This document shows positions 24,941-37,292 of a stretch of 64,000 bases of DNA, in pieces. The stretch spans positions 5,782,001-5,846,000 of the forward strand of contig OX365954.1 in NCBI GenBank assembly GCA_947247005.1, in the 5' to 3' direction. The position numbers were made by a program, and so were the translations under genes. Position 1 is the first letter of the stretch. The number at the start of each line of letters is the position of its first letter. The DNA comes from Spisula solida (Eukaryota > Mollusca > Bivalvia > Venerida > Mactridae). The notes under the pieces were generated by a model. That model was not told the origin of the DNA, ran no database searches, and was given only the letters and a program-made list of their open reading frames with translations.

Positions 24941-25149
24941 CACAACCTTGTACATCCTTAATTAAATAAGTTAAAATAACTGCATAAGCGCTTAGATGAT
25001 CGTGATTTAATTACTTACCCGCGTTTTGATATGGACTAATCCAACCAGTGACGCTTACACAATGTTATTGTGCCATCATATCTTGGCCGCACTATAGTGA
25101 TGTGGCAATTGGTGTTATTGATGATTGTATTGCTACCGATACTAATCTC

Positions 25150-25230
25150 GTTGATACTACTGCTGTTACTAATGTTACTGTTGTTAATGTTTCTAATAAT
25201 GATGTTACCACTGACGTTACTGGCCCTGTA
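25150..25230 (+). repeat. (GTT/ACT)-rich minisatellite block, right copy
   Basis: Direct-repeat partner of 23453-23533. The open frame across it (25048-25434) is rich in Val/Thr/Asp purely because of the trinucleotide pattern and is not considered a gene. Confidence 0.75.
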
Positions 25231-25239
25231 GGTATTGTA

Positions 25240-26140
25240 GGTATTGATATTTCTGTAACTGCTGCCTTTATTAATTCGCTTGTTTACACAAATTTCGCAT
25301 CAAACCTTTTGGTCCTTACTTATATTCAGACAACAGGCTATTTCTCATTCACGAAAGATGTCAAAGATTCATTCTTGCATATGATGATGTCTATAACAGA
25401 CACCGCGTGTTTTATGTCTGGGTGGTACCCATGAAACAACGTGCACAAAGCAATTAAGGAATATGAATGAAAAAAACTGCACACGTCTTATCATTATATT
25501 TGCTCACAATAGGAAAATATCCAGAAGAATATTGAAGTCAGGTTATTGAAGCGAGGCACTTGTTCTGTATGGGAATGTTTTCAGAGCCTTCTGTATATTC
25601 TTATACTATATTCTTATAACATAAAGTATTATGATTAATTTTCTTGTCAGAACTGCATTGGAAATATACGACTTTTGAATCTGAACTGAACATACTTGTA
25701 TATTGTCTTACATTCTCGTACCGTTGTGGTAATAGGCAATGGATATGTTTATGAATTTGGTGCCGGAATGGATCAATGGAAGTAGTAGACGTTGTTAACC
25801 ATTGACCAAAACTGTAAAAGTATTTGCTTTTAAAGATAAAGTTGTTGTATCTCGCACTGTACATATTCAAGAAAATAATATCTTGTTATCAGAGGCAGCA
25901 TACTGAGAGTAGAGAACGCTCGGTCAAGTTGTTTGACCAAATATGTCCGAATTCGGGTAGAACCAATGCAAGCCATTAAGCGTTATCTACTTTCATGCTT
26001 TCATATAAAACCTGGTAGATGTGATGCGCAAATAACATGAAACATCTGACCATAAAACCCCGGATATAAGACCACATCTTTTGGAAACATGCTGACGCCC
26101 TCTTTCCCGCACGTGGCTCCAGGACTTGATATAATACAGT
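25240..26140. other. No gene recognised
   Basis: AT-rich sequence between the minisatellite and the left edge of the duplicated block. No supportable feature. Confidence 0.35.
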
Positions 26141-26550
26141 TACCAGTGTATCATCATGATCATATTTATCATGCAGTGTAGAATCTGTTTATTTTACCAA
26201 CCTATCCATGACAGACATATATTTCTAAATTATCCAGCTATAAGCGTGTATTACCATATTTACTGTATATTTATGCCAAAACAACTCTAATCCAGAATGC
26301 CGTACATTGTGCAAGCTGTCTAGCAAATGAATGGAAATTTAAGAGTATACAAATATAAAATGAACAAACTGGTCGTATCACCGGGGTAATCATTGTCACT
26401 TGTGTACAACGCACCGGCCCGGCAACAACACAAAACGTTCAGTCCATCATATGCATTATATTAATGTGTATTTACAAAACATATTGCTTTGATGGGTCAT
26501 AAGAGAAATGCTATGATTTAGCAAGATGCTTACTCAACAGAGAGTAAAAT

Positions 26551-26625
26551 AACGGACAATGAAGGCAGCACTTAACTGAAACAGCCGAGCACAGAAAACA
26601 TAAAAAAACACAGGCCACAATTACT
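26551..26625 (-). repeat. Dispersed module, copy 2 (private to copy A)
   Basis: Carries aatgaaggcagcacttaac, then cagccgagcacagaaaac and ataaaaaaacacaggcc. The homologous place in copy B (about 34515) lacks it, so it entered after the duplication or was lost from B. Confidence 0.7.
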
Positions 26626-27076
26626 CGTCACAATGGCGTCCCGAAAACTGATCATAATTCATTATTCAGTTTAAAGACAAATAACAATAGAAGTAAATGC
26701 AAACACAAGCGCTGTATGAGTTTTAAAAGTCCAATAATAGAAGCATCAGCAATGTGGAGTATTTATGGTGTTTGACAGCGTGCACGGTAGTGAGTGTAAT
26801 TTACTACAATCTGTGTTCTAACATTTATTTACGACTACATTTGTTCTGACAATTTGTTTGCAATTGAATGTTTATCTGTTTCCCAAGCAAACTCGAGGAC
26901 GGTATACTATATTATCATGTTGAAACCCGCAATTTGACAAACATGTTTACAGATATAGAAACAAATTACATGGACTTCAAAATGCTCACTGCAGGAATTA
27001 TAAGATAGATACACATGTTCTTTTAAGTGAATTATAACAAAGTATACACCGTTAAAGCATCGTTATAGTATGGTCC

Positions 27077-27227
27077 AGGGGTGGTATTCATTATTGATCT
27101 TATTTAATTGGAGAATAAGGATAACCAATCATATCGCTTGTTACTGACCACGAGTTTAATATGGTGTGATCTGATTGGTTGCCCTCATCCTTAAGTCAAG
27201 TAAGATCAATATTGAATACCACCCCAG
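27077..27227. mobile_element. 151-bp MITE, present in copy A only
   Basis: Inverted ends: aggggtggtattcattattg on the left, and on the right (inverted) tggggtggtattcaatattg. The similarity reaches through ttgatctta. Copy B reads straight through at about 35697 (tatggtcat). No internal coding. Target duplication not resolved. Confidence 0.72.
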
Positions 27228-27840
27228 ACCTTTAGAAACGTACATTTATTTCCAAATCTGCGTGATCCTTATCAAGTTAACACATGTTATGTTGAATAAT
27301 AACAAAATAGTTACCCAGTTAATAAATTACACTATAAGCGTATATATATACTCGTAATTTAAACCATTGCTAACTTTCGTTTAGATTCATTACATTGATT
27401 TTACTAAAATCGTTCATAGTAATATGGAATACTGAATAAGGTATACGTGTACCTTATTCATTAAATAACATATTTCTTGATAAGTCCACACAACTAGCAT
27501 ATTCAGTAAAAAACACGGAATAGAACTACCTTCGAACATAGCCCTCCCCTGTGTAAACGAAGAATTAAGTAATGGTTGGTGTGTTTGAAACCACGTCGAA
27601 AATTCCAAGGAAAGCAATTCACAACCCTCAGAAAGGTGTTGCTGTCGAATAACTTCTGAGTTAGACAAAGCTGCATACTGACGGATAAGTGTTAGTCTAC
27701 AACATCATTTCTTTCATTCTGTTGATTTATTCCTTGATAACATTTGTCATAATAACAGACAATATAGTTGGCTGTATAATCAATACAAAGAAATCTGAAT
27801 CATGATGCGTTTCTGACATGGTGCACGAGAATAGACTTAA

Positions 27841-28268
27841 GTGTCAAGAATAATTTATTTTATTTGCCGAAAAACGTATTGTTTTGCTTCGTTCGTTGTA
27901 CGTCCGTCCGTCGTCCGTCCCCAATTGCTTGTGAACACACTAGAGGTCACGGTTATGACCCAATCTTTATGAAACTTGGTCAGAATGTTTGTCTCTAAGA
28001 ATTCTAGGTCACGAGTAAAACTGGATTATGTGGGGTCAAAAACTGGGTCACTAGGTGAAATCTTTAAAAAAAGCTTGTGGATACATTAGAGGACAAAAAT
28101 TAAAGTTTTGTGCAGTTCATTTGTAAGGAGTCAAGCCAATCTGACGAGAAATCTACTTAGACAAGGGAAGCAGTGATGCTAAGGGTGCAGCATACGTTCG
28201 GATTCGTCTAGAGAAATATGAGACATTGTTGCTGTGGTAAAGACCTAACACTTTTATAATGTTAGATG
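27841..28268. mobile_element. About 430-bp insertion with a GTCCGTCC run, copy A only
   Basis: Copy B goes from caggaatagacataa directly to tgtaacaacttattacg (near 36450). Copy A has about 430 extra bases there. They contain cgtccgtccgtcgtccgtcc, then ctagaggtcacggttatgac and tgaaacttggtcagaatg. I recall this as a very abundant dispersed repeat in bivalve genomes; that recollection needs a database check. No coding frame and no clear termini. Confidence 0.55.
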
Positions 28269-30097
28269 AATGTAACAACTTATTACGTATGCTGTTTTTT
28301 CAGAGGTTTTCAAAAATTATATAAAGATCACATCCCAAGCAGAGTGATAGAATGGAATTTTACCAGAGACCTGTGGTGTCACCCAATGCGTAAGCCTGTG
28401 TTTACCTCGCCATGCTAAGTGTGAACATTGAATTATTCAACCTGAGGTGATATGTGGTATTTATTTAATCACACCGAAAGAAATTTGCAATTACTCCATA
28501 TGGACCATATCGAAAATTGATATTACTGTCAAATATGTAATCCACAATAAATAAAGTCGTTATTATTATTTTTTTTCCTGCTTAAGGATAATTCTTAGTA
28601 CTTTTAATGTCTAGAATTCACTTTCAAGGTAATTGACTAGTTATGTACAATAACAATCTCATATTGGCAATCATGAATTTCAGTACGTCGACATCAGATC
28701 GTATTTTTAAGAAGATTATTTTTTAAATTAATGTTAAAATGAGTATTAAAAATGGTGAAAGAAATACGGCAAATTAAATCAAAACAAGGAATGTCAAACT
28801 TGATTAACTCACAAAACTATACTACATCAAACCAGTGTTTACTTTTTCCACACTATTTATGACGACGTCTCTGTTGAGTTAACGTCAGCCGTTTTTAATC
28901 CATTAGATAGTTTATAGAAGCCAGATGATTGCTGTTTTAAAATTTGTTTTCGTTGAAATAACGTCTAGGGATTATCATACAAATACTGACATAACTTAAT
29001 TATTCATGAGAAATGACGTTCTTATGGTAACTGTTTTACATTAAGTCTATTTTTCTTACAATTGCACGTTTAATTACCATTTTTATTTGACTAGGAAAAG
29101 TCCAGGAAACAAAAAATAAGAAACTTTTAACTGCTTACATTTTATATACTGCAGTTTTCGAATTACGGATATTTATTTCGTGTTAAGATTTATTACCGGC
29201 AATTTCATATGTAAGACTAAAACTGAGTTTTGTATGTGACCGTTTGCAACTGAAATGTGCTTCATTTCTTTCAAAAAGACCAGTGTATTTTCTATATTGG
29301 GTGTTGCTTTATGTGTTGTAAATATTTGAAAAAACAGTCGTCAGTGTATGTCTTACCAATTGTCCATCACAAATAATGTTTTTAAAAAAGCTGTTTTGAA
29401 TATTTTGTTATAAAAGACACAGTTACGTGTAACCTCTAACAAAATATCGACTGCATTGTTAAACAACTGTTAAACCGGACGTATATCAGTTTAAATTGAT
29501 GCACAAGTTATGATGTCATATCTAGGTCACCATTTGTCCACCGACTTTCTTCTTAGACTTGTTCCTCCCTTGAAAGCGCTCCTGTCATAATCATTATGTT
29601 GAATGAAATGTTAATGGCATGAAAGCACGTATTACATTGATGAATGAAAATGTTTCTGAAAGAGCTATTTAAATGGCTAAATGAAGGAAAAAACCATTAC
29701 TCAGACGATTACACTGGATTTACCGACTAAATGTCTTAGAATTAAACAGGCATGTAAAGTCACTTCCTTTTTTGCCTTTTATTATTTCTTAAAGCGCACG
29801 AAGTTCTATTTAGCCATGGTAAACAGTTTTAAAATGAAACAATATACTAATATGAAAGGACTGACTGAGGCCACGCCTAAATCACCTAGTGATAGAACGT
29901 CCACTTTGAGTGCGAAATATTGAAGTTTGAATCTCTGGTTGCACCATACGAAAATATGCTTTAATAAGCATAACGACACAACTGGAAATTGCCTCTTGGC
30001 GATGAAGTTGCAGGTCCCAAACTTGTTATAGTGATTGATCATAACTTGCAGATAAACCATAGTGATGTCCAACCATGCCTTCCTATAATGAAATGTA

Positions 30098-31030
30098 CGA
30101 GGGCCGTTCATTTAATACCCTTATTGCACATACGGAAATATTAACTTGTTGCGAGTATGGGTTTACATAATATAAGTGTTTTAATAGTTACATATAACGC
30201 AAGTCGGCCCAAGTCGACGTCAATTGTGACCTTACGCCATTTTCGCTCCTTAAACGTGACACTATTTCTCTATTTGATCACATTTTGGAGCAATGTCACG
30301 CGGACACATACTTTTACCATTTCAACATGTTCGGTAGTAGTGTTAAATGTTGTATCCATAATAATTTAGCATAATTCCGTAATTACTATAGTAGTTATTC
30401 CTCAAGTAGTGTTTACCACCCAACGTCTGTTTAACCGACGACACTTCCCTGTTTCAGACGTTAGATTGACCCGGCCTTGGGTCGCCGCGTGGTGATTATT
30501 GTCATCGTGGAAACGTTAAAAAGCAGATATCCACCAAACGAATATTCCCAAAAGGCTTCTCTACAATAGATTCTTGAGTTTTACAAGTGTTTGACTAATA
30601 CTTTTAATAAATTGTATCATAATCCGCTGTTTTTTCCTTACAAATTCTATTTCATTGCGATGTAAACGGTAACACGCCCGTTGTCACTAAACAATGTTTC
30701 ACGCCCAGTGAAAGCACAGAAATGTCATCAAACGTTATATAACATAACGTATATGTATAACATATCTGATGTTTCCCGTTGAAAATAGCCAACTACACAA
30801 AAACCTGCCTCATTAACACTCTGCAATTATCAAAAGACTTGGGTTGGGTCGGGTAGTCCTTTGTTTGGTTTCTATGGTAACCACAGTTTGTGATCGGTTA
30901 GATAAAATTATACCATGTTTTGTCAAATAATCAAGTTGGTGAGTAAGTCTTTTAAACGAAAATGTATTACAATTGCATGATTCAATCAAGCGATATGGCG
31001 ATTGCCCGGGTATTAAATGAACGACCATCG
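30098..31030. mobile_element. 933-bp mariner-type non-autonomous element, TA-flanked, copy A only
   Basis: Ends inverted with the core cgttcatttaataccc (left cgagggccgttcatttaata; right inverted cgatggtcgttcatttaata). TA lies on each side (30096-30097 and 31031-31032). Copy B is unoccupied at the matching place (near 39755). The interior has no transposase-like frame. The terminus resembles the mariner consensus TACGAGGG..GTTCA, as does the element at 37293-38289. Confidence 0.75.
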
Positions 31031-33371
31031 TATCTTGTGCTGTAATTGGAACGGTAGTCCTGCTAGAGGATCTCTTTTTCAAATTATAATGTACTGCCTT
31101 AGGTTTGTAAACCATTTTCATTCGGTGTTCTAAACACATGCAAGGACTTTCAGAAAAACAAATTAAAGTTAAATACTGTTTAGCGCTCCTTATTCAGTCT
31201 GACAAGTTATTTCCTTCTAAATCACCGTTTTTTCGATAACAACAAGATTATAGAATATCTTAGAGACAGAATACAGAGGAAACATCTCAATCGAAAGAGG
31301 CGAAATTTGAATACCTCATTTGAAACAACTTTGCAATTATCAAAATAAATTATTGGATGATAACTAAAAGAGATACAGAACTGTAATATTCAGACTTCTG
31401 GAGTACAAAACCCAGACCATAATGGCTTTATGAAATACTGTTGCGTCATTATAATTCGAAATGATCAATTTCCGGTGGTTAAGTTGGTGATTCAAAATCC
31501 CATACCGGATAACTACGTAAGTGAAGGTTTCCTTTACAGAATTGACATGACAACTTATATTAAATAAACACTACGAAAATGTTTTCCGAATTCCACGAAT
31601 GTTTCAGTATCGACAACAATTGATGAGTGTACAGTAACTTACTGTCATGTTATTATGGTGTAGTTTTATGGAAAATGGCTGTTTGAATTCAATTAATAAA
31701 GTACCCAATATTTATCCTACCGCTCGACATAGTGTATATGATTACATTGTACGCAAGTAGCACGCTGTGATGTTTCACTTGTAGCTGTATAACATATTCG
31801 AATAGTACATGTTCATCTCATATAGAACAACAATTAGCGTGATATGAGTACAATGATTGCGCTACTTCACCCTGCTGTTTTCGCATACTTCAAATTGATG
31901 TGGCCAGCAATCAGTAAACGGGAGACTTACAGATGCGACAGTAAAAGTCAAGAATAATCTCCATTTAACAGGCCGTTCTGTATCTCCGCCAGGAATGTTG
32001 TAAAGTAACACTACTGATCTGTTTGAAGCTGAGATAATCTTAATGATAAAATTTATGACTAAGAGTTTAACTAGACTACATTGTAAATGTTATTACAAGC
32101 ACACATTCTGTTTCCGTAAGCTCACCGGTTATCCGACAGATCCGAGTTCGATTAACGTGAAAGTGGCTACAATGATATCCTCTACATGCGGAGAGGTTGG
32201 AAATTGCTTGTGGAAGCGCAAGTGAACGCTGATGGATAATTAATTCCTGGTCGACTGACCTTTGTTACTAAAAATGTTGAAAGTTGAAAAAAGGCGCTAA
32301 GCCCGAAATAATATTTATCCAACTGTTTTCATAAACATTCCTACATGGCATTAATCTCATTCTTAAAATACTACTGATTTGTAATTATTGTTACCGGAAC
32401 AGGTGTTAACAATTATAACTTGGTACATAATGTTGTGTTGAATGGTATAACGGTTTCAAGCAAGTGGATATAAGCCATTGCAACTGTGAATACCTACATT
32501 AAGAGAAACTGCGTGAAAAGAACCAATAAAACAAATTATGTCATAACTAATACCAAGGGGTTAAACGCTTCAAAATTAATTAAATGGCGAGAAAAATATT
32601 TATAGGTCAAAGTACCATGTAGTATATAAAAAGTAGGTAATTCATGAGTCGCATTGCATGTGCCTGTTTATAAATATAACAGTAAAATATCTTAACAGTT
32701 TTCTTTACCTTTCCAGTCTGCTGATTCATTATTGAGAATTATACCATGAACTGCAATAACTGACTACGCACATTCAATTTTCTTTAACGGCATGTTAATT
32801 AACAGCCTCACGTATTCTTAATAAAAACTTCTGATAAATGATTATTTTTATTTCTATTAACTTGTTTTGGTTCTCATTTATGAGGTTGAACAAGAATGCA
32901 TGATGAATACTTCCTTCCCAGAGAAAGAATCTTATACCATAGATAACAATATTCCAAACATATCTGCTTTCATATAAACGGTATATCCTGCGTAATTCAA
33001 TTAGTTTTTCTATAATGCCATAATGTAGCACTGTGTTTAATGTTACAAATATATCATTACGATCATATTTATCATACAGTTCAGAATCGGTGTGTTTGTC
33101 CAACCTATCCATGACAAACTTATATTTCTAACAAATTCAGCTATAAGCATGAATTACCATATTTACTGTATATTAATGTCTCAGGAAAACTTTGAACTAC
33201 TAGGATGGCGTTTATTGTTCAAGCTGTGTGGTAACTGAATAGAAATATAGAGTATACAAATATATTGAACAAACTGGTCGTATCACCGAGGGTAATCATT
33301 GGCACTTGTGTTCAACACATCGGCACGACGTAAACACTAAACGTTAATTCCATCACAGGCATTATATTAAC

Positions 33372-33704
33372 TTGAAGTTTCGAAATATAATGCACAAAAC
33401 AGGCCACCGGCCTATACACAAGGAATAGATTGCACATACACATGTCAATGAAGTGTTAAATTGTAGATATTATACATGTATACATTTGATGACAAAGCAG
33501 TATAATGTTCCAGTTAAGTATAAGTTGAAAGATATTCCTGCTTTTTAGCAGCATAAAATGTACATGGCTACGTTACGCACAATGTAAACATTGTTTGCGG
33601 AGAATACACATTTATCGTGACATTGTTGTCTATGTGTAAGATTCCTAAGGTGGATAGGGTTGTATAGCGAACATGCTAATGCAAAATATAGTTCGAAACT
33701 TCAA
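33372..33704. mobile_element. 333-bp MITE, present in copy B only
   Basis: Ends ttgaagtttcgaa and ttcgaaacttcaa are exact inverses for 13 bases, with looser extension (atataatgca / tgcaaaatat). Copy A lacks it near 26475. No coding content. Confidence 0.68.
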
Positions 33705-34767
33705 TGTACCTGTCGCAGTTAGGGCAGACACTACACTTTTGTGTTATACCCAAGTGTCTACCCTATGTCGCCATATGACCATTACAGAGCTTTTGAAATT
33801 AGATATACATCTTCTAAATTTGCCTATCTCAACATATTTTACATAGCTTGTAACAATTATTGATATAATGTAATAATATATTTGAAGCTAGGCATTTAGT
33901 ATGCCCTGTCTTGATATATTACTTTTTAAGTCTGTGCATATACAAATGTACATGTATCCTAATAAAACACTTTGTGGTTAAAGTTCCTTCTATTTCCCAC
34001 ACATAACAGAAACCATTGGCTCAGGTTTAGTCTAATACCGGACACCCAATTTATGTAATCAAATGTAGCAAAGTGAACAATCATTCAGAATTTCAGAGTT
34101 TATCTTTCAGCATTTTAAACAGACGAGTTCAGTTTTCATACATCTATTGCAGCATATATGTACAAAGAGAATCTTCATAGAGCACCGAAAACAGCATCAT
34201 AACATACAATTGTATTGACATTCATCAAACGTAAACATGCACCTTTCAATGCAGCCAGCCTTTCACATGGCCCATATATCATAATTGGAGACATTTTAGA
34301 ATTAAAAAGCCTAAAACTGTATGACATGGTATACAGAAGATTTGATAAAGGGATTTGATCTTACTGATTAATTCATATTTTGTGTATATATGTATACGCT
34401 GCCAAGTATCAGATAAAGAACACATGCAAACATAGATCGCAATTACACCATTTTAACCCCATTAGACCATTTTTATGAACTTGTTAAATTGACCGTTTGT
34501 TAACTAAGACAACAGAGACCGCAATAACACGACACAATGACGTCCCGAAAACTGATTAACCATAATTCAGTTTGATGACGAAAAATCACTAGAACTAAAT
34601 GCAAACCCATGCACTTTGTGAAATTTAAAACTCCAATAATAGAAACATCAGAAATGTGGAATATTTATGGTGTATGGCGGCATGCATGATAGTGAGTATA
34701 GTTTACTACAATTTGTGTTCTAACATTTATTTACGTCTATATTTGTTCTGACAATTTGCTTGCAATT

Positions 34768-35464
34768 CAGTACGTCATATCTCGATTTGTTCAATTACGT
34801 CATTTAATGAAACTGGGTCACTCGTTTTAAGGTTTTCAGATTTTTTGTTGCTGAAATCGGGCCTTTCAACGTTTTAATACTGTTACTTAACTTTTAGACT
34901 GTAGGCTGCTAAAACTATGTAGTTCCGCAGTTTTACTGTTGTTACTAGGTCATTCAGCGTGGGCTTTCTGCCTTTGGTTTGCTGAATCTTTTTTATTCAG
35001 TTTTTAACAATGAGACTAGGGGCGTTTAATTTTCTTGGTCGGTAGTGTGTTGGGCACTTCTTCATTTTAAGATTTCTTACAGCTAAAGCGGGGCAATATA
35101 GTCCTTTTGCTGTGGAAACTGGGTCATTCAGCTTGTTAGTAGGTCATCCCACTATACGGGCCTTTCAACGTTTTAATACTGTTATTTAACTTTGAGACTA
35201 AAGGCTGCTATAACTATGTAGTTCAGCAGTTTTACTGTTGTTACTAGGTCATTCAGCGTAGGCATTCCGCCTTTTGGTTGCTGTATCTTTTCTACTGGGT
35301 CATTCAGCTAGTTATAATTTATTATACTTTTCGACAGCTTGGACTTGGGCGGATCTGCGCTTGTTTAGTTGGGCATTGTGCTTTGTGTGTTTTTAATGTT
35401 TTCTGTGCTCGGCTGGTTAAGTTGAGTGCTGCCTTCCCTGTCTGACTTAATATACTCTTTTTGT
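34768..35464. mobile_element. 697-bp insertion carrying a 299-bp tandem repeat and ending in the dispersed module
   Basis: Copy A reads gcaattgaatg uninterrupted (near 26861). Copy B has 697 extra bases flanked by AATT on both sides (34764-34767 and 35465-35468), a putative 4-base target duplication. The body contains two tandem units with a 299-base period (both starting cgggcctttcaacgttttaa, at 34858 and 35157) and repeated aactgggtca phrases. Its right end is the dispersed module (tgctcggctggttaagttga, then gtgctgccttccctgtctga). The module therefore appears to be the terminus of a larger mobile element. Confidence 0.65.
35366..35452 (+). repeat. Dispersed module, copy 3 (end of the 697-bp insertion)
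   Basis: Nearly identical to the copy at 61312-61400 over gtgctttgtgtgtttttaat, then gttttctgtgctcggctggt, and on to ctgtctgacttaatat. The close match suggests recent spread. Confidence 0.75.
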
Positions 35465-35941
35465 AATTGCACGTGTATCTGTCTCACTAACACGCTCGAC
35501 GACGGTATACATTAGCATCATGTTAAAACCCAGACTCTGACAAACATGTGTGCAGATATAGAAACAATCAGATGAATTTCAAACTGCTCACTGCATGTAT
35601 AATCGTATTGCATTAGATAAATGCACAATGTCATGTTCTTTTAAGAGAATAATAACAAAGTGAACACAGTTTTAGCACCGTTACACAGTAGTATGGTCAT
35701 GAACTTCCAAAACGTACATTAATTTCCAAATCCGCGTGATCCGTGTGAAGTTAACACATGTTTTGTTGAAAAAAGAGTTACCCAGTTAATAAATTTCACT
35801 ATAAGCGGACATAGCCAAATGTATTATCATAATTATATACTTGTCTTGAAACCATTGCTTATTTTTGTGTTCTTTAATTAGATTGTTTTTTAGCTGAATC
35901 GTTCAAAGTAATAATGTAATACTGATTACGGTATACATGTA

Positions 35942-36034
35942 TGATAACTTGGGCATTGCGCCCTGTATGTGTTAATGTTTATTATGCTCTGCTGGTTGAG
36001 TTGAGTGCTGGCTTACCTGTCTAATATTATATAA
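35942..36034 (+). repeat. Dispersed module, copy 4 (private to copy B)
   Basis: About 93 bases (cttgggcattgcgccctgta, then tgctggttgagttgagtgct) sit between ggtatacatgta and ttattcattta. Copy A joins those two flanks directly near 27440. This shows that the module can insert on its own at about this length. Confidence 0.72.
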
Positions 36035-37292
36035 TTATTCATTTAATAACATATTTCTTGGTCTATGAATAAGATTAAGGATGTACTCACAGCTAGAACA
36101 TTCGGTAGATCGATGTTACACTGAATAGGACTACCTTCGAATATAGCACCTCCCAGAATATAAACAAACACTTAAGTAATGGTTGAAGTGTCTGAAAATA
36201 TGTCGAAAACTACAAGTAAAGCAATTCACAACTTTGAAGAGTGTTGCTGTGGAATTGCTTCTGAGCAATACAAAGCTGCATACTAGTGGAGAAGTGTTAT
36301 TCTATATCATTACTTTTTGCATTCTGTTGATTTATTCCTTGACAACATTTTTCATAATACCAGACAATGAAGGTTGGCTGTATAATCAATACAATGAAAG
36401 TTAAAACCTGGTGCGTTATTGATAACTATTGTGCACAGGAATAGACATAATTCATCATGTAACCTGTATGTAACAACTTATTACGTATGCAATTATTTCA
36501 GAAGTTTTCAAATATTATATAAATATCCCATCCCATCCTGGGTTGGGTGATAGAATGGAATTTCACCAGAGACCTGTGGTGTCAACCAAGGTGTTAGTCT
36601 GGGTTTACCTCACCTTCTTATGGGTGAATATTGCATTCTTCAACCTGAAGTGGTATGTGGCATTCATCTATTCACACCGAAAACAAATTAAAAAACACTC
36701 CAGTTTAGGGATAAATTTCCATATTGACAAACATGGATTTCAGTACGTCGACATCAAATCTATCGTACTTTTAAAAAGATTGTGGGTGTTATTGTGTTAT
36801 AATAATGTTAAAATATGTATTAGAAATGGTAAAAGAAATACCGCAAATTAAATCAAAACAAGGAATGCCAAACCAAACTGTGTTAATTCAAAAAACTATA
36901 TTGCGCCAAACCAGTGTTTACTTTGTCGACATTATTTATGATGAACGCCTCTGTGGACTTTAAGCCACGATTTTGGATAGTTTATAGAAGCCAGATGATT
37001 GCTGTTTTGAAATGTATTTTTATACAGATAATGTCTAGGGATTATCATAACAATCGTGAATAATGAGAATTGACGTTTTTCTGATAACTGTTTCACATTA
37101 TATCTATTTTTCTAACAATTGCACGTTTAATTACAATTGCCTTTCGAGTTGGAAATGTCCAGGGAACCAATCTCAAACATTAACTGTTAACTGTTTAAAT
37201 TTTCGTATATATCAATATTCGAAATACGGATATTTCGTGTAAGATTTATATCTGGAAATAACAATTGAATGACGAAAACTGTGTGTTTTATA

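Larger units (their letters stand above)
23537..25098. mobile_element. 1.56-kb unit bounded by perfect 37-bp inverted repeats
   Basis: The 37 bases at 23537-23573 (starting actatagtgcggccaagata) are the exact reverse complement of 25062-25098. The unit lies between two direct copies of a GTT/ACT minisatellite. Inside are two tRNA-like units facing each other and a smaller inverted-repeat insertion, with no transposase-like frame. It may be a non-autonomous DNA transposon, with the perfect ends reflecting recent mobility or gene conversion. It may instead be an inversion product. No target-site duplication was identified. Confidence 0.6.
26141..32620 (+). repeat. Segmental duplication, copy A
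   Basis: Colinear with 33040-41130 in the same orientation. Long stretches look roughly 80-90% identical by eye. Examples are tcaccagagacctgtggtgt-type sequence (28360 / 36560), gatgtcatatctaggtcacc (29512 / 38742), and caggcatgt followed by cacttcctttt (29748 / 39365). The homology is interrupted by insertions private to one copy. Open frames in one copy contain stops at the matching place in the other, so I see no coding constraint. The unit is about 6.5 kb once insertions are removed. Confidence 0.8.

Noticed and set aside
25048..25434. 128-codon Val/Thr-rich frame
   Set aside because: It is a consequence of the GTT/ACT trinucleotide minisatellite; the partner block at 23453 is not open over the same span.
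32795..33112. 105-codon minus-strand frame just left of copy B, looking like a small membrane-associated protein
   Set aside because: The homologous stretch in fragment C (near 47.9-48.05 kb) contains several stops and length changes, and copy A diverges after about 25 residues with a stop at residue 7. There is no sign of coding constraint.
36543..36851. 102-codon plus-strand frame in copy B
   Set aside because: The copy A equivalent (from about 28350) has several stops in the same frame, and no family is recognisable.
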